A stretch of 64,000 nt of DNA from Pseudomonadota bacterium (GCA_021821195.1 JAKACT010000001.1:620001-684000), one strand, 5' to 3'; positions 32,333 through 40,872 are shown, numbered from the stretch's first letter. Notes: generated from the letters alone by a model not told the origin. Program-made: numbers and translations.

Positions 32333-33352
32333 TCAGTCGCGCGGTTGCGCCGCGTGCCAGGCCGCCGCGCCGACCAGGCCCAGGTCGCCGTGTTCCAGCG
32401 CATGCACCGGCAGCTGGCGCAGGCTGTCGGACAGCACGCCCTTGTCGAGGAAGCGCCGCATGAAATCGCCCTGGCGCAGGTGCCGTCGCAGGTGCCCGGT
32501 CAGGCCGCCGGCCAGGCAGACCGAACCTGCGCGGAAGGTCAGCGCCAGATCGCCGGCGAAGCTGCCCAGCCATCCGCAGAACAGCGTGATGCACTCCGTC
32601 GCCAGCGGGTCATCCCCGCGGTCCGCCGCTTCCACCAGTCCAGCCGGCGCCTGCCAGCGCGGCGGCACCTCGCGCAGCGCGCACAGCGACTGGTACAGGT
32701 TCACCAGCCCAGGGCCGGAGAACACCCGCTCGCTGGCCACGTGACCAAAACGCGCCTGCAGCATCCGCACCACATCTAGTTCCAGCGGCGTGCCGGCGGC
32801 AAGCGCGGCCTGCCCCGCTTCGCTGGGCTGGACGACGAGCCGGCCATCCTGTTCCACCAGCAGCGCGGCGCCCAGCCCGGTGCCCGGGCCCAGCAGCAGC
32901 GTCGGCAGCGGCAGGCCGCCCGCGGCACCCAGCGGCTGGAACTGCGCTTGGGGAATCCGCGGCAGCGCCCAGGCCAGCGCCTCGAAATCATTGACCAGGT
33001 GCAGGTGGCCGATGCCGGCGTCGCGACGGGTCGCGGACAACGACACCGGCCACGCCAGGTTGCCGTTGAGCAGGTGATCGCCCTGCAGCACGCCGGCAAT
33101 CGCCACCATGCAGGCATCCGGGAACGCGGTCTCGCCCGCCTCGGCGGCCTCGCCACGGAAGCGGCGCAGCACCGCGGCCAGGCTGGGGAAGGCCGCGCAC
33201 TCGTAACGACGGTGGAAACCGACGGCGAACCCGTCGCCCTCCGGATCAACCAGGCCCACCCGCGCATAGGTGCCGCCCACGTCGGCGGCAAGCAGCCGCG
33301 TCGTCGCTGCCGGTGCGGTTGCGCCCGCCTCATCCACCGCCCTGTCGCCCAT
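32333..33352 (-). CDS. glk: Glucokinase
   Basis: This 339-residue protein belongs to the proteobacterial Glk family. It has the ATP-binding LLAADVGGTYARVGLVD near residue 20, HLVNDFEALAWALP with the catalytic Asp, LLLGPGTGLGAALLVE, and a C-terminal VCLAGGLTGHLRRHL. It phosphorylates glucose entering the Entner-Doudoroff or pentose-phosphate routes. The ATG at 33352 gives an Ala-rich N-terminal extension of about 19 residues before the conserved core. It follows the globin gene by about 107 bp on the same strand. Confidence 0.9.
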   Translation of the reverse strand: MGDRAVDEAGATAPAATTRLLAADVGGTYARVGLVDPEGDGFAVGFHRRYECAAFPSLAAVLRRFRGEAAEAGETAFPDACMVAIAGVLQGDHLLNGNLAWPVSLSATRRDAGIGHLHLVNDFEALAWALPRIPQAQFQPLGAAGGLPLPTLLLGPGTGLGAALLVEQDGRLVVQPSEAGQAALAAGTPLELDVVRMLQARFGHVASERVFSGPGLVNLYQSLCALREVPPRWQAPAGLVEAADRGDDPLATECITLFCGWLGSFAGDLALTFRAGSVCLAGGLTGHLRRHLRQGDFMRRFLDKGVLSDSLRQLPVHALEHGDLGLVGAAAWHAAQPRD

Positions 33353-33459
33353 GCACCTGCCGTCGTCGCCTGCCTTCGGGAAGGATCGACCCGTCCGGCG
33401 ACCCCGCGGCGATTGTAGGCGATGGCAGCGCGCCGGCGGACGGCCGGCGCAGTGCTGGA

Positions 33460-33873
33460 TCACGCCGCCTTGTAGCGGCGGGTGAAGGTGTCGCAGGCCA
33501 CGCCCATCGCGGTGCGCCAGCGCGCTAGCAGCGCCGGCGTGGCTTCCTCGTCGGTTTCCCCGATCACCTGCAGAAGGCTGTCGATCCAGTACGGATACAG
33601 GACCGGATCGACGGGCACCCGGCCGGCCTGGCTATGCACGTCCGCCATCGTCTCGGTGGCTCGCCGCGACAGCCCGCTGCCGGCGGCATGCAGGGTCGCC
33701 ACGCTGATCCCGCGCCGCAGCGCCATCCGCTGCTTGCTGAAGTCGGTGTCTGCGAACATCGGGGCGATGGCCGGATGGCTGGCCATGAACACCTCGTAGA
33801 AGCGTTCGATGAAGCGCTTGTCGCGCAGGCAGCGGCCGTAGCTCTGCTGCAGGTCTTCGTACTGGTCGGGCAT
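33460..33873 (-). CDS. Single-domain globin
   Basis: This 137-residue protein has a globin fold pattern: FYEVFMASHPAIAPMF gives the CD-corner Phe, and the segment ADVHSQAGRVPVDP supplies a proximal His in the place of the KHCQAG motif of Vitreoscilla hemoglobin. The C-terminal helices (LLARWRTAMGVACDTFTRRY) complete the domain. There is no FAD/NAD reductase domain, so it is not a flavohemoglobin. Roles such as oxygen or NO binding are inference. The ATG at 33873 starts the conserved MPDQYEDLQ. It is divergent from parE. Confidence 0.75.
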   Translation of the reverse strand: MPDQYEDLQQSYGRCLRDKRFIERFYEVFMASHPAIAPMFADTDFSKQRMALRRGISVATLHAAGSGLSRRATETMADVHSQAGRVPVDPVLYPYWIDSLLQVIGETDEEATPALLARWRTAMGVACDTFTRRYKAA

Positions 33874-34043
33874 TGCCGGCCGCTCTCCGTGGGGGGAAGC
33901 GCGGCATGGTCGCCGCCGCGCGCGCAGTCGGTGTTGACCTGGCGCAAAGCCGCACGCGGCGTGGCACGGTTCGTGACGGCGTTCAACCTTGACCGCGGCA
34001 GGCGGGGCGACCATCCTGCGCCGTCCCCCCGCAGTACGCCCGC

Positions 34044-35933
34044 ATGAACACCCGCTACAACGCCGCCGACATCGAAGTCCTCTCCGGCCTGGACCCGGTC
34101 AAGCGCCGGCCCGGCATGTACACCGACACCAGCCGCCCGAACCATCTGGCGCAGGAAGTCATCGACAACGCGGTGGACGAGGCACTGGCCGGGCACGCGC
34201 GCGGCATCGAGGTGACCCTGCATGCCGACGGCAGCTGCGAAGTGGCCGACGACGGCCGCGGCATGCCGGTGGACATCCACCCGGAGGAGAAGATCCCCGG
34301 CGTCGAGCTGATCCTCACTCGCCTGCACGCCGGCGGCAAGTTCAGCAACAAGAACTACACCTTCAGCGGCGGCCTGCACGGCGTCGGCGTCAGCGTGGTC
34401 AACGCGCTGTCGAACAAGGTCGACGTGTTCATCAAGCGCGACGGCAACGAGTACCACATGGCCTTCGCCGACGGCGACCGTGCCTCCGCGCTGGCGGTGG
34501 TCGGCAGCGTGGGCAAGAAGAACACCGGCACCCGGCTGCGCTTCTGGCCGGACCCGAAGTACTTCGATACGCCCAAGTTCAACCTGCGCGCGCTCAAGCA
34601 CCTGCTGCGCGCCAAGGCGGTGCTCTGCCCCGGCCTGACGGTCAGCCTGTTCGACGAGGCCAGCGGCGAGCGCCTGCAGTGGCATTACGAGGACGGCCTG
34701 CGCGACTACCTGAAGGGCGAACTGGAGGGCCGCGAGCTGCTGCCGCCGGAGCTGTTCGTCGGCCAGTTGAAGAAGGACACCGAGGTGGTGGACTGGGCCG
34801 TGGCCTGGCTGCCGGAAGGCGAGCTGGTGCAGGAAAGCTACGTCAACCTGATTCCCACCGCCCAGCACGGCACCCACGTCAACGGCCTACGCAGCGGCTT
34901 CACCGATGCACTGCGCGAGTTCTGCGACTTCCGCAACCTGCTGCCGCGCGGCGTCAAGCTGGCGCCGGAAGACGTGTGGGACCGGGTCGCCTTCGTGCTG
35001 TCGCTGAAGATGACCGACCCGCAGTTTTCCGGCCAGACCAAGGAACGGTTGTCCTCGCGGCAGGCGGCGGGCTTCGTCGAGGGGGCCGCGCACGACGCCT
35101 TCAGCCTGTGGCTCAACGCCAATACCGAGTTCGGCGAGAAGATCGCGCAGCTGGCCATCGAGCGCGCCTCGGCGCGGCTCAAGACCGAGAAGCAGATCGT
35201 CCGCAAGAAGGTCACGCAGGGCCCGGCCCTGCCCGGCAAGCTGGCCGATTGCATTTCGCAGGACCTGTCGCGCACCGAGCTGTTCCTGGTCGAAGGCGAC
35301 TCCGCCGGCGGCAGCGCCAAGCAGGCGCGCGACAAGGATTTCCAGGCCATCCTGCCGCTGCGCGGCAAGATCCTGAACACCTGGGAAGTCGCCTCCGGGC
35401 AGGTGCTGGGTTCGCAGGAAGTGCATGACCTGGCGGTCGCCATCGGTTGTGACCCGGGCAAGGACGAGATCGACGGGCTGCGCTACGGCAAGATCGTGAT
35501 CCTGGCCGACGCCGACAGCGACGGCCTGCACATCGCCACCCTGCTCACCGCACTGTTCCTCAGGCATTTCCCCACGCTGGTCGCCGCCGGCCACGTGTTC
35601 GTGGCGATGCCGCCGCTGTTCCGCGTCGACGTGGGCAAGCAGGTGTTCTACGCGCTGGACGAGGAAGAAAAGCGCCTGCTGCTGGAGAAGATCCAGCGCG
35701 AGAAACTCAAGGGTCAGGTCCACGTGACCCGCTTCAAGGGCCTGGGCGAGATGAACCCGCAGCAGCTGCGCGAGTCCACCATGCACGTGGACACCCGCCG
35801 GCTGGTGCAGCTCACCGTCGACGACGACACCGCCACCCGCTCGCTGATGGACATGCTGCTGGCGAAGAAGCGCGCTTCGGATCGGAAGAGCTGGTTGGAG
35901 CAGAAGGGCGACCTGGCCACGCTGGAAGTCTGA
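34044..35933 (+). CDS. parE: DNA topoisomerase IV subunit B
   Basis: This 629-residue protein is the ATPase subunit of the enzyme that unlinks daughter chromosomes. The GHKL ATPase region includes EVIDNAVDEALAGHARG and GGLHGVGVSVVNALS. The TOPRIM domain has ELFLVEGDSAGGSAKQARD and the Asp motif ILADADSDGLHIATLL, which matches ParE rather than GyrB (DADVDG). Length agrees with E. coli ParE (630). parC is not in the window. Confidence 0.97.
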   Translation: MNTRYNAADIEVLSGLDPVKRRPGMYTDTSRPNHLAQEVIDNAVDEALAGHARGIEVTLHADGSCEVADDGRGMPVDIHPEEKIPGVELILTRLHAGGKFSNKNYTFSGGLHGVGVSVVNALSNKVDVFIKRDGNEYHMAFADGDRASALAVVGSVGKKNTGTRLRFWPDPKYFDTPKFNLRALKHLLRAKAVLCPGLTVSLFDEASGERLQWHYEDGLRDYLKGELEGRELLPPELFVGQLKKDTEVVDWAVAWLPEGELVQESYVNLIPTAQHGTHVNGLRSGFTDALREFCDFRNLLPRGVKLAPEDVWDRVAFVLSLKMTDPQFSGQTKERLSSRQAAGFVEGAAHDAFSLWLNANTEFGEKIAQLAIERASARLKTEKQIVRKKVTQGPALPGKLADCISQDLSRTELFLVEGDSAGGSAKQARDKDFQAILPLRGKILNTWEVASGQVLGSQEVHDLAVAIGCDPGKDEIDGLRYGKIVILADADSDGLHIATLLTALFLRHFPTLVAAGHVFVAMPPLFRVDVGKQVFYALDEEEKRLLLEKIQREKLKGQVHVTRFKGLGEMNPQQLRESTMHVDTRRLVQLTVDDDTATRSLMDMLLAKKRASDRKSWLEQKGDLATLEV

Positions 35934-35942
35934 GCCGGCGAC

Positions 35943-35961
35943 CCGCGGCCACAGGCCGTGG
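35943..35961. terminator. Hairpin after parE
   Basis: ccgcggcc (35943-35950) pairs with ggccgtgg (35954-35961) including one G-T pair, loop aca, 10 bp after the parE stop. No T-run follows. It may stop both parE and the convergent small membrane-protein gene. Confidence 0.35.
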
Positions 35962-35968
35962 CGCCGGC

Positions 35969-36157
35969 CTAGGCGAACCAGCCGGAAACCCAGCGCACCA
36001 CGCGGTGGAAGCGCGCCACCAGCCAGTCCGCAGTGGCGTGCAGTTCGGACGGGAACAACCGCCCCAGCAGCCAGTAGGCCAGCCAGGCCGCGGCGGCGAG
36101 GATCGCCAGCCCCAACAGTTGCATGCGGAAGTCAGCGCGCGCCTTGCTCGTGGTCAT
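35969..36157 (-). CDS. Small single-span membrane protein, function unknown
   Basis: This 62-residue frame encodes a basic N-terminus, one membrane helix (LLGLAILAAAAWLAYWLLGRL, about residues 14-34) and an amphipathic, Trp- and Arg-rich C-terminus ending in VSGWFA. I do not recognise a family. It lies 19 bp downstream of the dadA-like gene in the same direction, so it may be co-transcribed. Amino-acid composition and spacing look gene-like, but the size leaves some doubt. Confidence 0.55.
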   Translation of the reverse strand: MTTSKARADFRMQLLGLAILAAAAWLAYWLLGRLFPSELHATADWLVARFHRVVRWVSGWFA

Positions 36158-36176
36158 CGCCAGGTTCCCGGGCAGG

Positions 36177-37448
36177 TCAGGCGAACCGCGCCGGATCGAA
36201 CGGCGCCGGATCCACGCAGGGCGTGCGGCCGGCGATCATGTCGGCCAGCAGCTGGCCGGTGCTGGCACTCATGCTCACCCCCATCATGCCGTGGCCGACC
36301 GCCATCCACAGGTGCGGATGGCCGGGCGCGCGCCCGATCAGCGGGATGTCATCGCGGCTCATCGGCCGCCAGCCACACCACTTCTCGCGCACCTCCGGAC
36401 CGACCGGATGGTGCAGGAACTGCGCCGCGCCACGCTCCAGCGCGCCCAGGCGCTTCTCGTTGAGGCTGTCATCAAAGCCGGTGAATTCCATCGTGCTGCC
36501 CAGCCGGTAGCCGCTGCCCCACGCGGTCACGCAGACCGAGGGCTCGTAGAGGATGACCGGGCGCTTCGGCGCCAGCGGCGGCGAGCTGTAGGTGATCGAA
36601 TAGCCCTTGCCCGGCTGGATGGTCTTGCGCAGCCAAGGCAGGCCGACCGCCGAGGCGATCCGTGGCGACCATGCACCGGTCGCCAGGATCACGTCGCGCG
36701 CGCGCAGCTGGCCCTGCGCGGTGGTGGCCAGCACGCCCTGCGCGCCTGGCGCCAGCGATTGCAGTGCGCAGTGCTCAATGATCCGCCCGCCGCGCGCGCG
36801 CACGACGCGGGCCAGCTCGGCCACGTAGCGGTCCGGGCGCAGCGCAGCGTCGCCGCGGAAGCACATGGCGCCGGCCAGGCCGGGCTTGAAGGCGGGGTCG
36901 CGCGCTTCGTAGTCGCTGCCTTCGACGACTTCCACATCCACGCCCAGCTCGCGCAGCAGCGGCAAGTCACCCAGCTCGCGATCCATGTCGCGGCGGGTCT
37001 TGAACACGTAGTCCTCTCCGGTTTCGGCGAACTCGCAGTCCAGCGCGTAGCGCTCCACCCACTGCTGGATGCGCTGGCGCGAATCCGACAGCAGGGTGTA
37101 CTTGGCACGGGCACTGGCCACGTAGTCGCGATGGTTGCAGCGCTGCATGAAACCGAGCATCCAGCGCAGGGTGTCGGGATCCAGCGTCGGCTTGATGTAC
37201 AGCGGCGCGTCGGGGGTGAACATCCAGCGCGCGGCGCGCAGCAGCGTGTTCGGCCCGGCCAGCGGAGGCGCGTGGCTGGGCGTCAGCGTGCCGCAGTTGC
37301 CATGGGAAGCGCCGGCACCGACCTTGCCGGCATCGATCACCGTCACTTCGCGGCCATCGTCGAGCAGCGCCAGCGCGGTGGCGAGCCCGGACACGCCGGC
37401 TCCGACCACGAGGCAATCGATGGATTCTTCGGCGATGGCTGCACTCAC
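36177..37448 (-). CDS. dadA: FAD-dependent D-amino-acid dehydrogenase (DadA-like)
   Basis: This 423-residue DAO-family oxidoreductase has the FAD-binding dinucleotide fold CLVVGAGVSGLATALALLDDG at about residues 11-31, GASHGNCGTLTPSHAPPL, and a C-terminal FAD segment HLWMAVGHGMMGVSMSASTGQLLAD. DadA enzymes oxidatively deaminate D-amino acids (for instance D-Ala from peptidoglycan turnover) and pass electrons to the respiratory chain. D-hydroxyproline dehydrogenases look similar, so the substrate is not certain. No ATG precedes the FAD motif well; GTG 37448 is used. No alanine racemase gene is adjacent. Confidence 0.82.
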   Translation of the reverse strand: MSAAIAEESIDCLVVGAGVSGLATALALLDDGREVTVIDAGKVGAGASHGNCGTLTPSHAPPLAGPNTLLRAARWMFTPDAPLYIKPTLDPDTLRWMLGFMQRCNHRDYVASARAKYTLLSDSRQRIQQWVERYALDCEFAETGEDYVFKTRRDMDRELGDLPLLRELGVDVEVVEGSDYEARDPAFKPGLAGAMCFRGDAALRPDRYVAELARVVRARGGRIIEHCALQSLAPGAQGVLATTAQGQLRARDVILATGAWSPRIASAVGLPWLRKTIQPGKGYSITYSSPPLAPKRPVILYEPSVCVTAWGSGYRLGSTMEFTGFDDSLNEKRLGALERGAAQFLHHPVGPEVREKWCGWRPMSRDDIPLIGRAPGHPHLWMAVGHGMMGVSMSASTGQLLADMIAGRTPCVDPAPFDPARFA

Positions 37449-37561
37449 GATGGTCGGCGTCCGCTGGAAAGATCGCCCATTATCACGGCGTGGGCGCCGC
37501 GGGGACAGCCCGTCGCCCCCGCCCGCCATGGCATGGCGGCACACCGGCCACGAAAACGCGA

Positions 37562-37584
37562 ACGGCCCGCAAATTGCGGGCCGT
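37562..37584 (-). terminator. Intrinsic terminator downstream of slyD
   Basis: acggcccgc (37562-37570) pairs perfectly with gcgggccgt (37576-37584). On the minus strand the stem is followed by TTCGCGTTTTCG. It lies about 137 bp beyond the slyD stop and 114 bp before the dadA start, so it probably separates the two. Confidence 0.6.
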
Positions 37585-37593
37585 CGCGATGCA

Positions 37594-37725
37594 GCTGTTA
37601 CCCAGCCCCCTGGGTCAGGGGGCGATTCGCGCCGCAGGCGCGAATGGGGGTCTGGCCGCTAACAGCCGGGGCCCGAAGTTTGCACGGCAAACTTCGGGAT
37701 TGATCCATGCTGCGCATGGATCAAT
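37594..37725. repeat. Run of perfect hairpins overlapping the slyD 3' end
   Basis: Four perfect stem-loops follow one another: 37605-37623 (7-bp stem), 37625-37645 (9 bp, attcgcgcc / ggcgcgaat), 37672-37698 (12 bp, cccgaagtttgc / gcaaacttcggg) and 37699-37725 (12 bp, attgatccatgc / gcatggatcaat). The first two are enclosed by gctgtta (37594-37600) / taacagc (37660-37666), which would make a three-way junction. The last hairpin contains the slyD stop codon. It contains no plausible gene of its own. A REP/BIME mosaic or structured RNA is possible. Confidence 0.6.
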
Positions 37726-38203
37726 GCGCGTGGCCGCCCTCGCCATGCACGTGGCCGTGGGCGATCTCTTCCTCGCTGGCCTCGCGCACTTCGACGATCT
37801 CGATGTCGAATTCCAAGTCCTTGCCCGCCATCGGGTGGTTCAGGTCCACGTCGACCACGCTCATGCCCACCTTCTCGATGGTCACCGCGCGCGGACCGAA
37901 GTTGGTGTTCAAGACCACCTGCATGCCCGGGGCGAGCTTCTGGTCGCCGAAATGCTTCTTGGGAATGCGCTGGGTCAGCCCGTCGCGGCGCTCGCCGTAG
38001 GCCTCGCTGGCGGTGACCGCGGCCTTGAAGCTGTCGCCGGCTTCATGGCCGTCCATCGCCTTTTCCAGGCCGGGGATGACCTGCCCGCGGCCGAACAGGA
38101 TGGCCAGCGGCTCGCCCACGGCCTTGGAGCTCTCCAGCTGCTCCTTGCCGGCCTCGGCCACGGCGTAGTGGAAACGGACAACGCGGTCTTTTTCGATCTT
38201 CAT
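37721..38203 (-). CDS. slyD: SlyD-type FKBP peptidyl-prolyl cis-trans isomerase
   Basis: This 160-residue protein has the split FKBP domain with the inserted IF chaperone domain of SlyD: DRVVRFHYAVAEAGKEQLE at the start, AILFGRGQVIPGLEKAMDGHEAGD, the IF region GERRDGLTQRIPKKHFGDQ, and VDVDLNHPMAGKDLEFDIEI. The C-terminal tail EEIAHGHVHGEGGHAH is His-rich, typical of SlyD metal (nickel) binding. It is divergent from the NlpC/P60 lipoprotein gene. Confidence 0.94.
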   Translation of the reverse strand: MKIEKDRVVRFHYAVAEAGKEQLESSKAVGEPLAILFGRGQVIPGLEKAMDGHEAGDSFKAAVTASEAYGERRDGLTQRIPKKHFGDQKLAPGMQVVLNTNFGPRAVTIEKVGMSVVDVDLNHPMAGKDLEFDIEIVEVREASEEEIAHGHVHGEGGHAH

Positions 38204-38265
38204 GATGTGCCTGCCAATCGGTTGGGCGCTTGCCGCCGCATGCGGTTGCGGCAACACTGCGCGGG

Positions 38266-38826
38266 ATGGAACCAGCCGACTGCATCCAGCGACCGGGCGC
38301 GCATTATCAGCGCTGCGCCGCGCTTGCGCCATTGCCGGCCCTGCTGCTGGCCGCCGCGCTGGCCGGCTGCGGCGGCGGCAAGGCCACCCGCGACGCGCCG
38401 CCACGCGCCATCGCCCGCGACTGGCCGATGGTGGAGCCGGCCGATCCGGCCAAGGCCAACGCGGTGCTGATGCGCGCCATCAGTCTGGTCGGCACGCCCT
38501 ATCGCTATGGTGGCAACACCCCCGAAGGCGGCTTCGACTGCAGCGGCCTGGTCGGCTACGTATTCCGCGACATGCTGGACCTGCGCCTGCCGCGCACCAC
38601 CCGCGAACTGGCGGCCCTGCAGGGACCGCGCATCCGGCCGGAACGGCTGGCAGGAGGCGACCTGGTGTTCTTCGGCAGCGCTGGCCAGGTCAGCCACGTC
38701 GGCATCTACGTGGGCCAAGGCCGCTTCGTCCATGCGCCCAGCAGCGGCGGTACGGTCCGGCTTGATTCCTTGGACGGACACTGGTGGATCGACCATTACT
38801 CCGGGGCGAGACGGCTGCTGAAGTGA
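38266..38826 (+). CDS. NlpC/P60 family lipoprotein hydrolase
   Basis: This 186-residue protein has a lipobox (AALAGC, Cys35) after a fairly long basic N-terminus, then an NlpC/P60 cysteine peptidase domain. The catalytic residues fit Cys92 in GFDCSGLVGYVF, His144 in VSHVGIYVG, and His156 in RFVHAPS. Such enzymes cut gamma-D-Glu-DAP bonds in peptidoglycan stem peptides; this resembles E. coli Spr/MepS. The ATG at 38266 is chosen over an upstream TTG. It is followed by a second NlpC/P60 gene. Confidence 0.87.
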   Translation: MEPADCIQRPGAHYQRCAALAPLPALLLAAALAGCGGGKATRDAPPRAIARDWPMVEPADPAKANAVLMRAISLVGTPYRYGGNTPEGGFDCSGLVGYVFRDMLDLRLPRTTRELAALQGPRIRPERLAGGDLVFFGSAGQVSHVGIYVGQGRFVHAPSSGGTVRLDSLDGHWWIDHYSGARRLLK

Positions 38827-38972
38827 AACGTGAAACCCGTCACGAAAGCTCGCATCCCGATGATGGATATGTGAATTCCCGCCTATTCATCTTGCGCCAG
38901 CTAACAGTTTCTGAACTTCCCGACCCGTCATCGCAGGCATAGTCGCCCCTGTTTTTGCTTCGTGATGACCGC

Positions 38973-39620
38973 GTGAAGACAGCGAACCTGCCCCACGGCC
39001 ATTCCGCACCGCGCTCCCGCCGCGTGCTCCGACTGGCCCTTGCCCTCGCCCTCGTGGCGGGCAGCCTGCCGGCACTGGCGATGAATCCTGCGATTTCCAA
39101 GGGCGACACTGCGCCGCAAGCCGCATCCGCCGCCGCGCTGTTGCTGCCCGCCCCGGCCGCCATCGCCACCCCCGATACCGCGCCGCTGGCCGCCCAGCTG
39201 GCCATCCTGCAGAAGGCCAAGGACGCGCCGACCAGCCCGTCGCTGGTCAAGACCGTGCTGCAGCGGGCGTTCTCCCTGCTCGGCACGCCCTATCGCTGGG
39301 GCGGCAGCTCGCCGGAAAGCGGCTTCGACTGCAGCGGCCTGGTCGGCTACGTGTTCCGCACCATCGGCATCGACCTGCCGCGCGTCTCCCGCGCGATGGC
39401 CGACGAAGGCACCAAGGTCGCCAGCCGCGACGCGCTGGCCGAAGGCGATCTGGTGTTCTTCGGCAAGCGCGGTCACATCGACCACGTCGGCATCTACATC
39501 GGCGAGGGCAAGTTCCTGCACGCGCCGCGGACCGGCCGCGACGTCACTGTCTCCAGCCTGACCAGCGGCTACTGGGCGCAGAAGTACCTGGAAGCGCGGC
39601 GCCTGGCCACCGGCAGCTGA
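38973..39620 (+). CDS. NlpC/P60 family exported hydrolase
   Basis: This 215-residue protein has a signal peptide (LRLALALALVAGSLPALA, cleavage near residue 36) rather than a lipobox, then a linker and an NlpC/P60 domain with Cys120 (GFDCSGLVGYVFR), His171 (HIDHVGIYIG) and His183 (FLHAPR). The domain is closely similar to the gene just upstream (both have the SLxGTPYRxGG approach and GDLVFFG), pointing to tandem duplication. The start is GTG 38973; no ATG is available. The 146-bp gap between the two genes is relatively AT-rich and may hold its own promoter. Confidence 0.86.
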   Translation: MKTANLPHGHSAPRSRRVLRLALALALVAGSLPALAMNPAISKGDTAPQAASAAALLLPAPAAIATPDTAPLAAQLAILQKAKDAPTSPSLVKTVLQRAFSLLGTPYRWGGSSPESGFDCSGLVGYVFRTIGIDLPRVSRAMADEGTKVASRDALAEGDLVFFGKRGHIDHVGIYIGEGKFLHAPRTGRDVTVSSLTSGYWAQKYLEARRLATGS

Positions 39621-39645
39621 GCCGGCAGTCCACGACCGATGTCGA

Positions 39646-39669
39646 TGACGCCGCCTGCGGGCGGCGTCA
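39646..39669 (+). terminator. Terminator between convergent NlpC/P60 and thioesterase genes
   Basis: tgacgccgcc (39646-39655) pairs perfectly with ggcggcgtca (39660-39669), loop tgcg, followed on the plus strand by ctgttt. It overlaps the stop codon of the thioesterase gene. Confidence 0.6.
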
Positions 39670-40176
39670 CTGTTTGCGGGCGTTGACGGCGGCCTGCCGG
39701 TAGCGCGCCACCGCCTGCTCCACGTCGCGGCCCAGCGCCATCACCTGCTGCGCGTACTCGGCCAGCTTGCGGTCCTCCTCGCTGCGCGGCTGCCACGGCG
39801 GCACCGGCACCGGCGCGCCTTCCGGCGCATCCAGCGCCACGAACACGATCACGCAGTGGGTGCACAGGCGTGCGTCGGCTTCATCGACACGCGGGTCGCG
39901 CGCGCGCACGTCCACCGCGAAATGCATCGAGGTGGTGCCGGTATGGATCAGGGTGGCCTGCACGCTGACCAGGTCGCCGATCCGGATCGGGGCGACGAAG
40001 CGGATTCCACCCACCGCCACCGTGACGCTGTAGTGGCCGCTCCAGCCGACCGCGGCGGCGTAGCCGGCCTGATCGATCCAGCGCATCACCTGCCCACCGT
40101 GCACCTTGCCGCCGAAGTTCACGTCCGACGGCTCGGCGAGGAAGCCCATGCTCAACTGGCGCTGGCGTCCGCTCAT
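39667..40176 (-). CDS. Acyl-CoA thioesterase (YciA/BFIT type hotdog)
   Basis: This 169-residue hotdog-fold protein has the acyl-CoA thioesterase pattern VNFGGKVHGGQVMRWIDQAGYAAA with the helix Asp, then IRFVAPIRIGDLVSVQATLIHTGTTSMHFAVDV. It probably hydrolyses medium- or long-chain acyl-CoAs, as E. coli YciA does. The C-terminal 40 residues are charged and Gln-rich and less conserved. It is transcribed away from ssb, 41 bp downstream of the ssb stop. Confidence 0.85.
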   Translation of the reverse strand: MSGRQRQLSMGFLAEPSDVNFGGKVHGGQVMRWIDQAGYAAAVGWSGHYSVTVAVGGIRFVAPIRIGDLVSVQATLIHTGTTSMHFAVDVRARDPRVDEADARLCTHCVIVFVALDAPEGAPVPVPPWQPRSEEDRKLAEYAQQVMALGRDVEQAVARYRQAAVNARKQ

Positions 40177-40217
40177 GCTTGGCTCCCGGCCGCGCGAAAC
40201 GCGGCGGCAGGCAGATT

Positions 40218-40760
40218 CTAGAACGGGATATCGTCGTCGAACGGCACGTCATCGAAGGCCGGCTTGGCCGGTGCCTGCGCGGGCTCGCGGCGCTGGGCCG
40301 GGGCGCTGCGCTGCGGGCGGTCGCCACCGTAGCCGCCACCGCTGCCACCGCCACGCTGGTAGCCGCCACCTTCGCCGCCGCCACGCGGCTGGTAACCACC
40401 GCCACCCTCGCCGCCACCGCGCTGGCCGTCGCCACCGCCGATCATCTGCATCTCGTCGGCGACGATGTCGGTGGTGTAGTGCTTGACCCCGTCCTTCTCG
40501 TAGGAGCCGTATTCGAGGCGCCCCTCGATGTAGACCTGGCGGCCCTTCTTCAGGTACTCGCCGGCGATCTCGCCGAGCTTGCCGAACAGCTTGACGCGGT
40601 GCCATTCGGTCTTTTCCTGCTGGTTGCCGTCGCGATCCTTGCGCACGCTGGTGGTGGCCACGCTCAGCGTGGTGATCGCCATCCCGCCCTGGGTGTACTT
40701 CACGTCGGGATCGTTGCCGAGGTTGCCGACCAGGATCACTTTGTTCACGCCGCGTGCCAT
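40218..40760 (-). CDS. ssb: Single-stranded DNA-binding protein
   Basis: This 180-residue protein has an N-terminal OB fold ([20 protein letters not shown] ... [25 protein letters not shown], residues 1-110), a Gly/Arg-rich disordered linker (about 115-160), and the acidic tail [12 protein letters not shown], which binds repair and replication partners. The linker is encoded by repetitive ggcggt-type DNA. The ATG at 40760 starts the conserved [15 protein letters not shown] box lies upstream and ispB is divergent. Confidence 0.97.
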   Translation of the reverse strand: MARGVNKVILVGNLGNDPDVKYTQGGMAITTLSVATTSVRKDRDGNQQEKTEWHRVKLFGKLGEIAGEYLKKGRQVYIEGRLEYGSYEKDGVKHYTTDIVADEMQMIGGGDGQRGGGEGGGGYQPRGGGEGGGYQRGGGSGGGYGGDRPQRSAPAQRREPAQAPAKPAFDDVPFDDDIPF

Positions 40761-40811
40761 GTGCTGCCTCGCTCTGGATTTCGCTCGTCCGGGACTGGAC
40801 GATGGCATCGA

Positions 40812-40817
40812 AGTATA
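40812..40817 (-). promoter_or_regulatory. Candidate -10 box for ssb
   Basis: TATACT on the minus strand, 51 bp before the ssb ATG. No clear -35 is present. Confidence 0.4.
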
Positions 40818-40872
40818 GCGGGCGCCAGCCGGCAGACGCCGCGCCGCGGGGTCGGAAAACCTCCCTACGGCT

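Noticed and set aside
38840-39286. 148-codon minus-strand frame upstream of and over the second NlpC/P60 gene
   Set aside because: It overlaps the signal peptide and linker of a recognised enzyme and covers its probable promoter; no family features.
40321-40440. Repetitive ggcggt-like DNA in ssb considered as a tandem repeat element
   Set aside because: It simply encodes the Gly-rich linker usual for SSB proteins, with irregular unit lengths.
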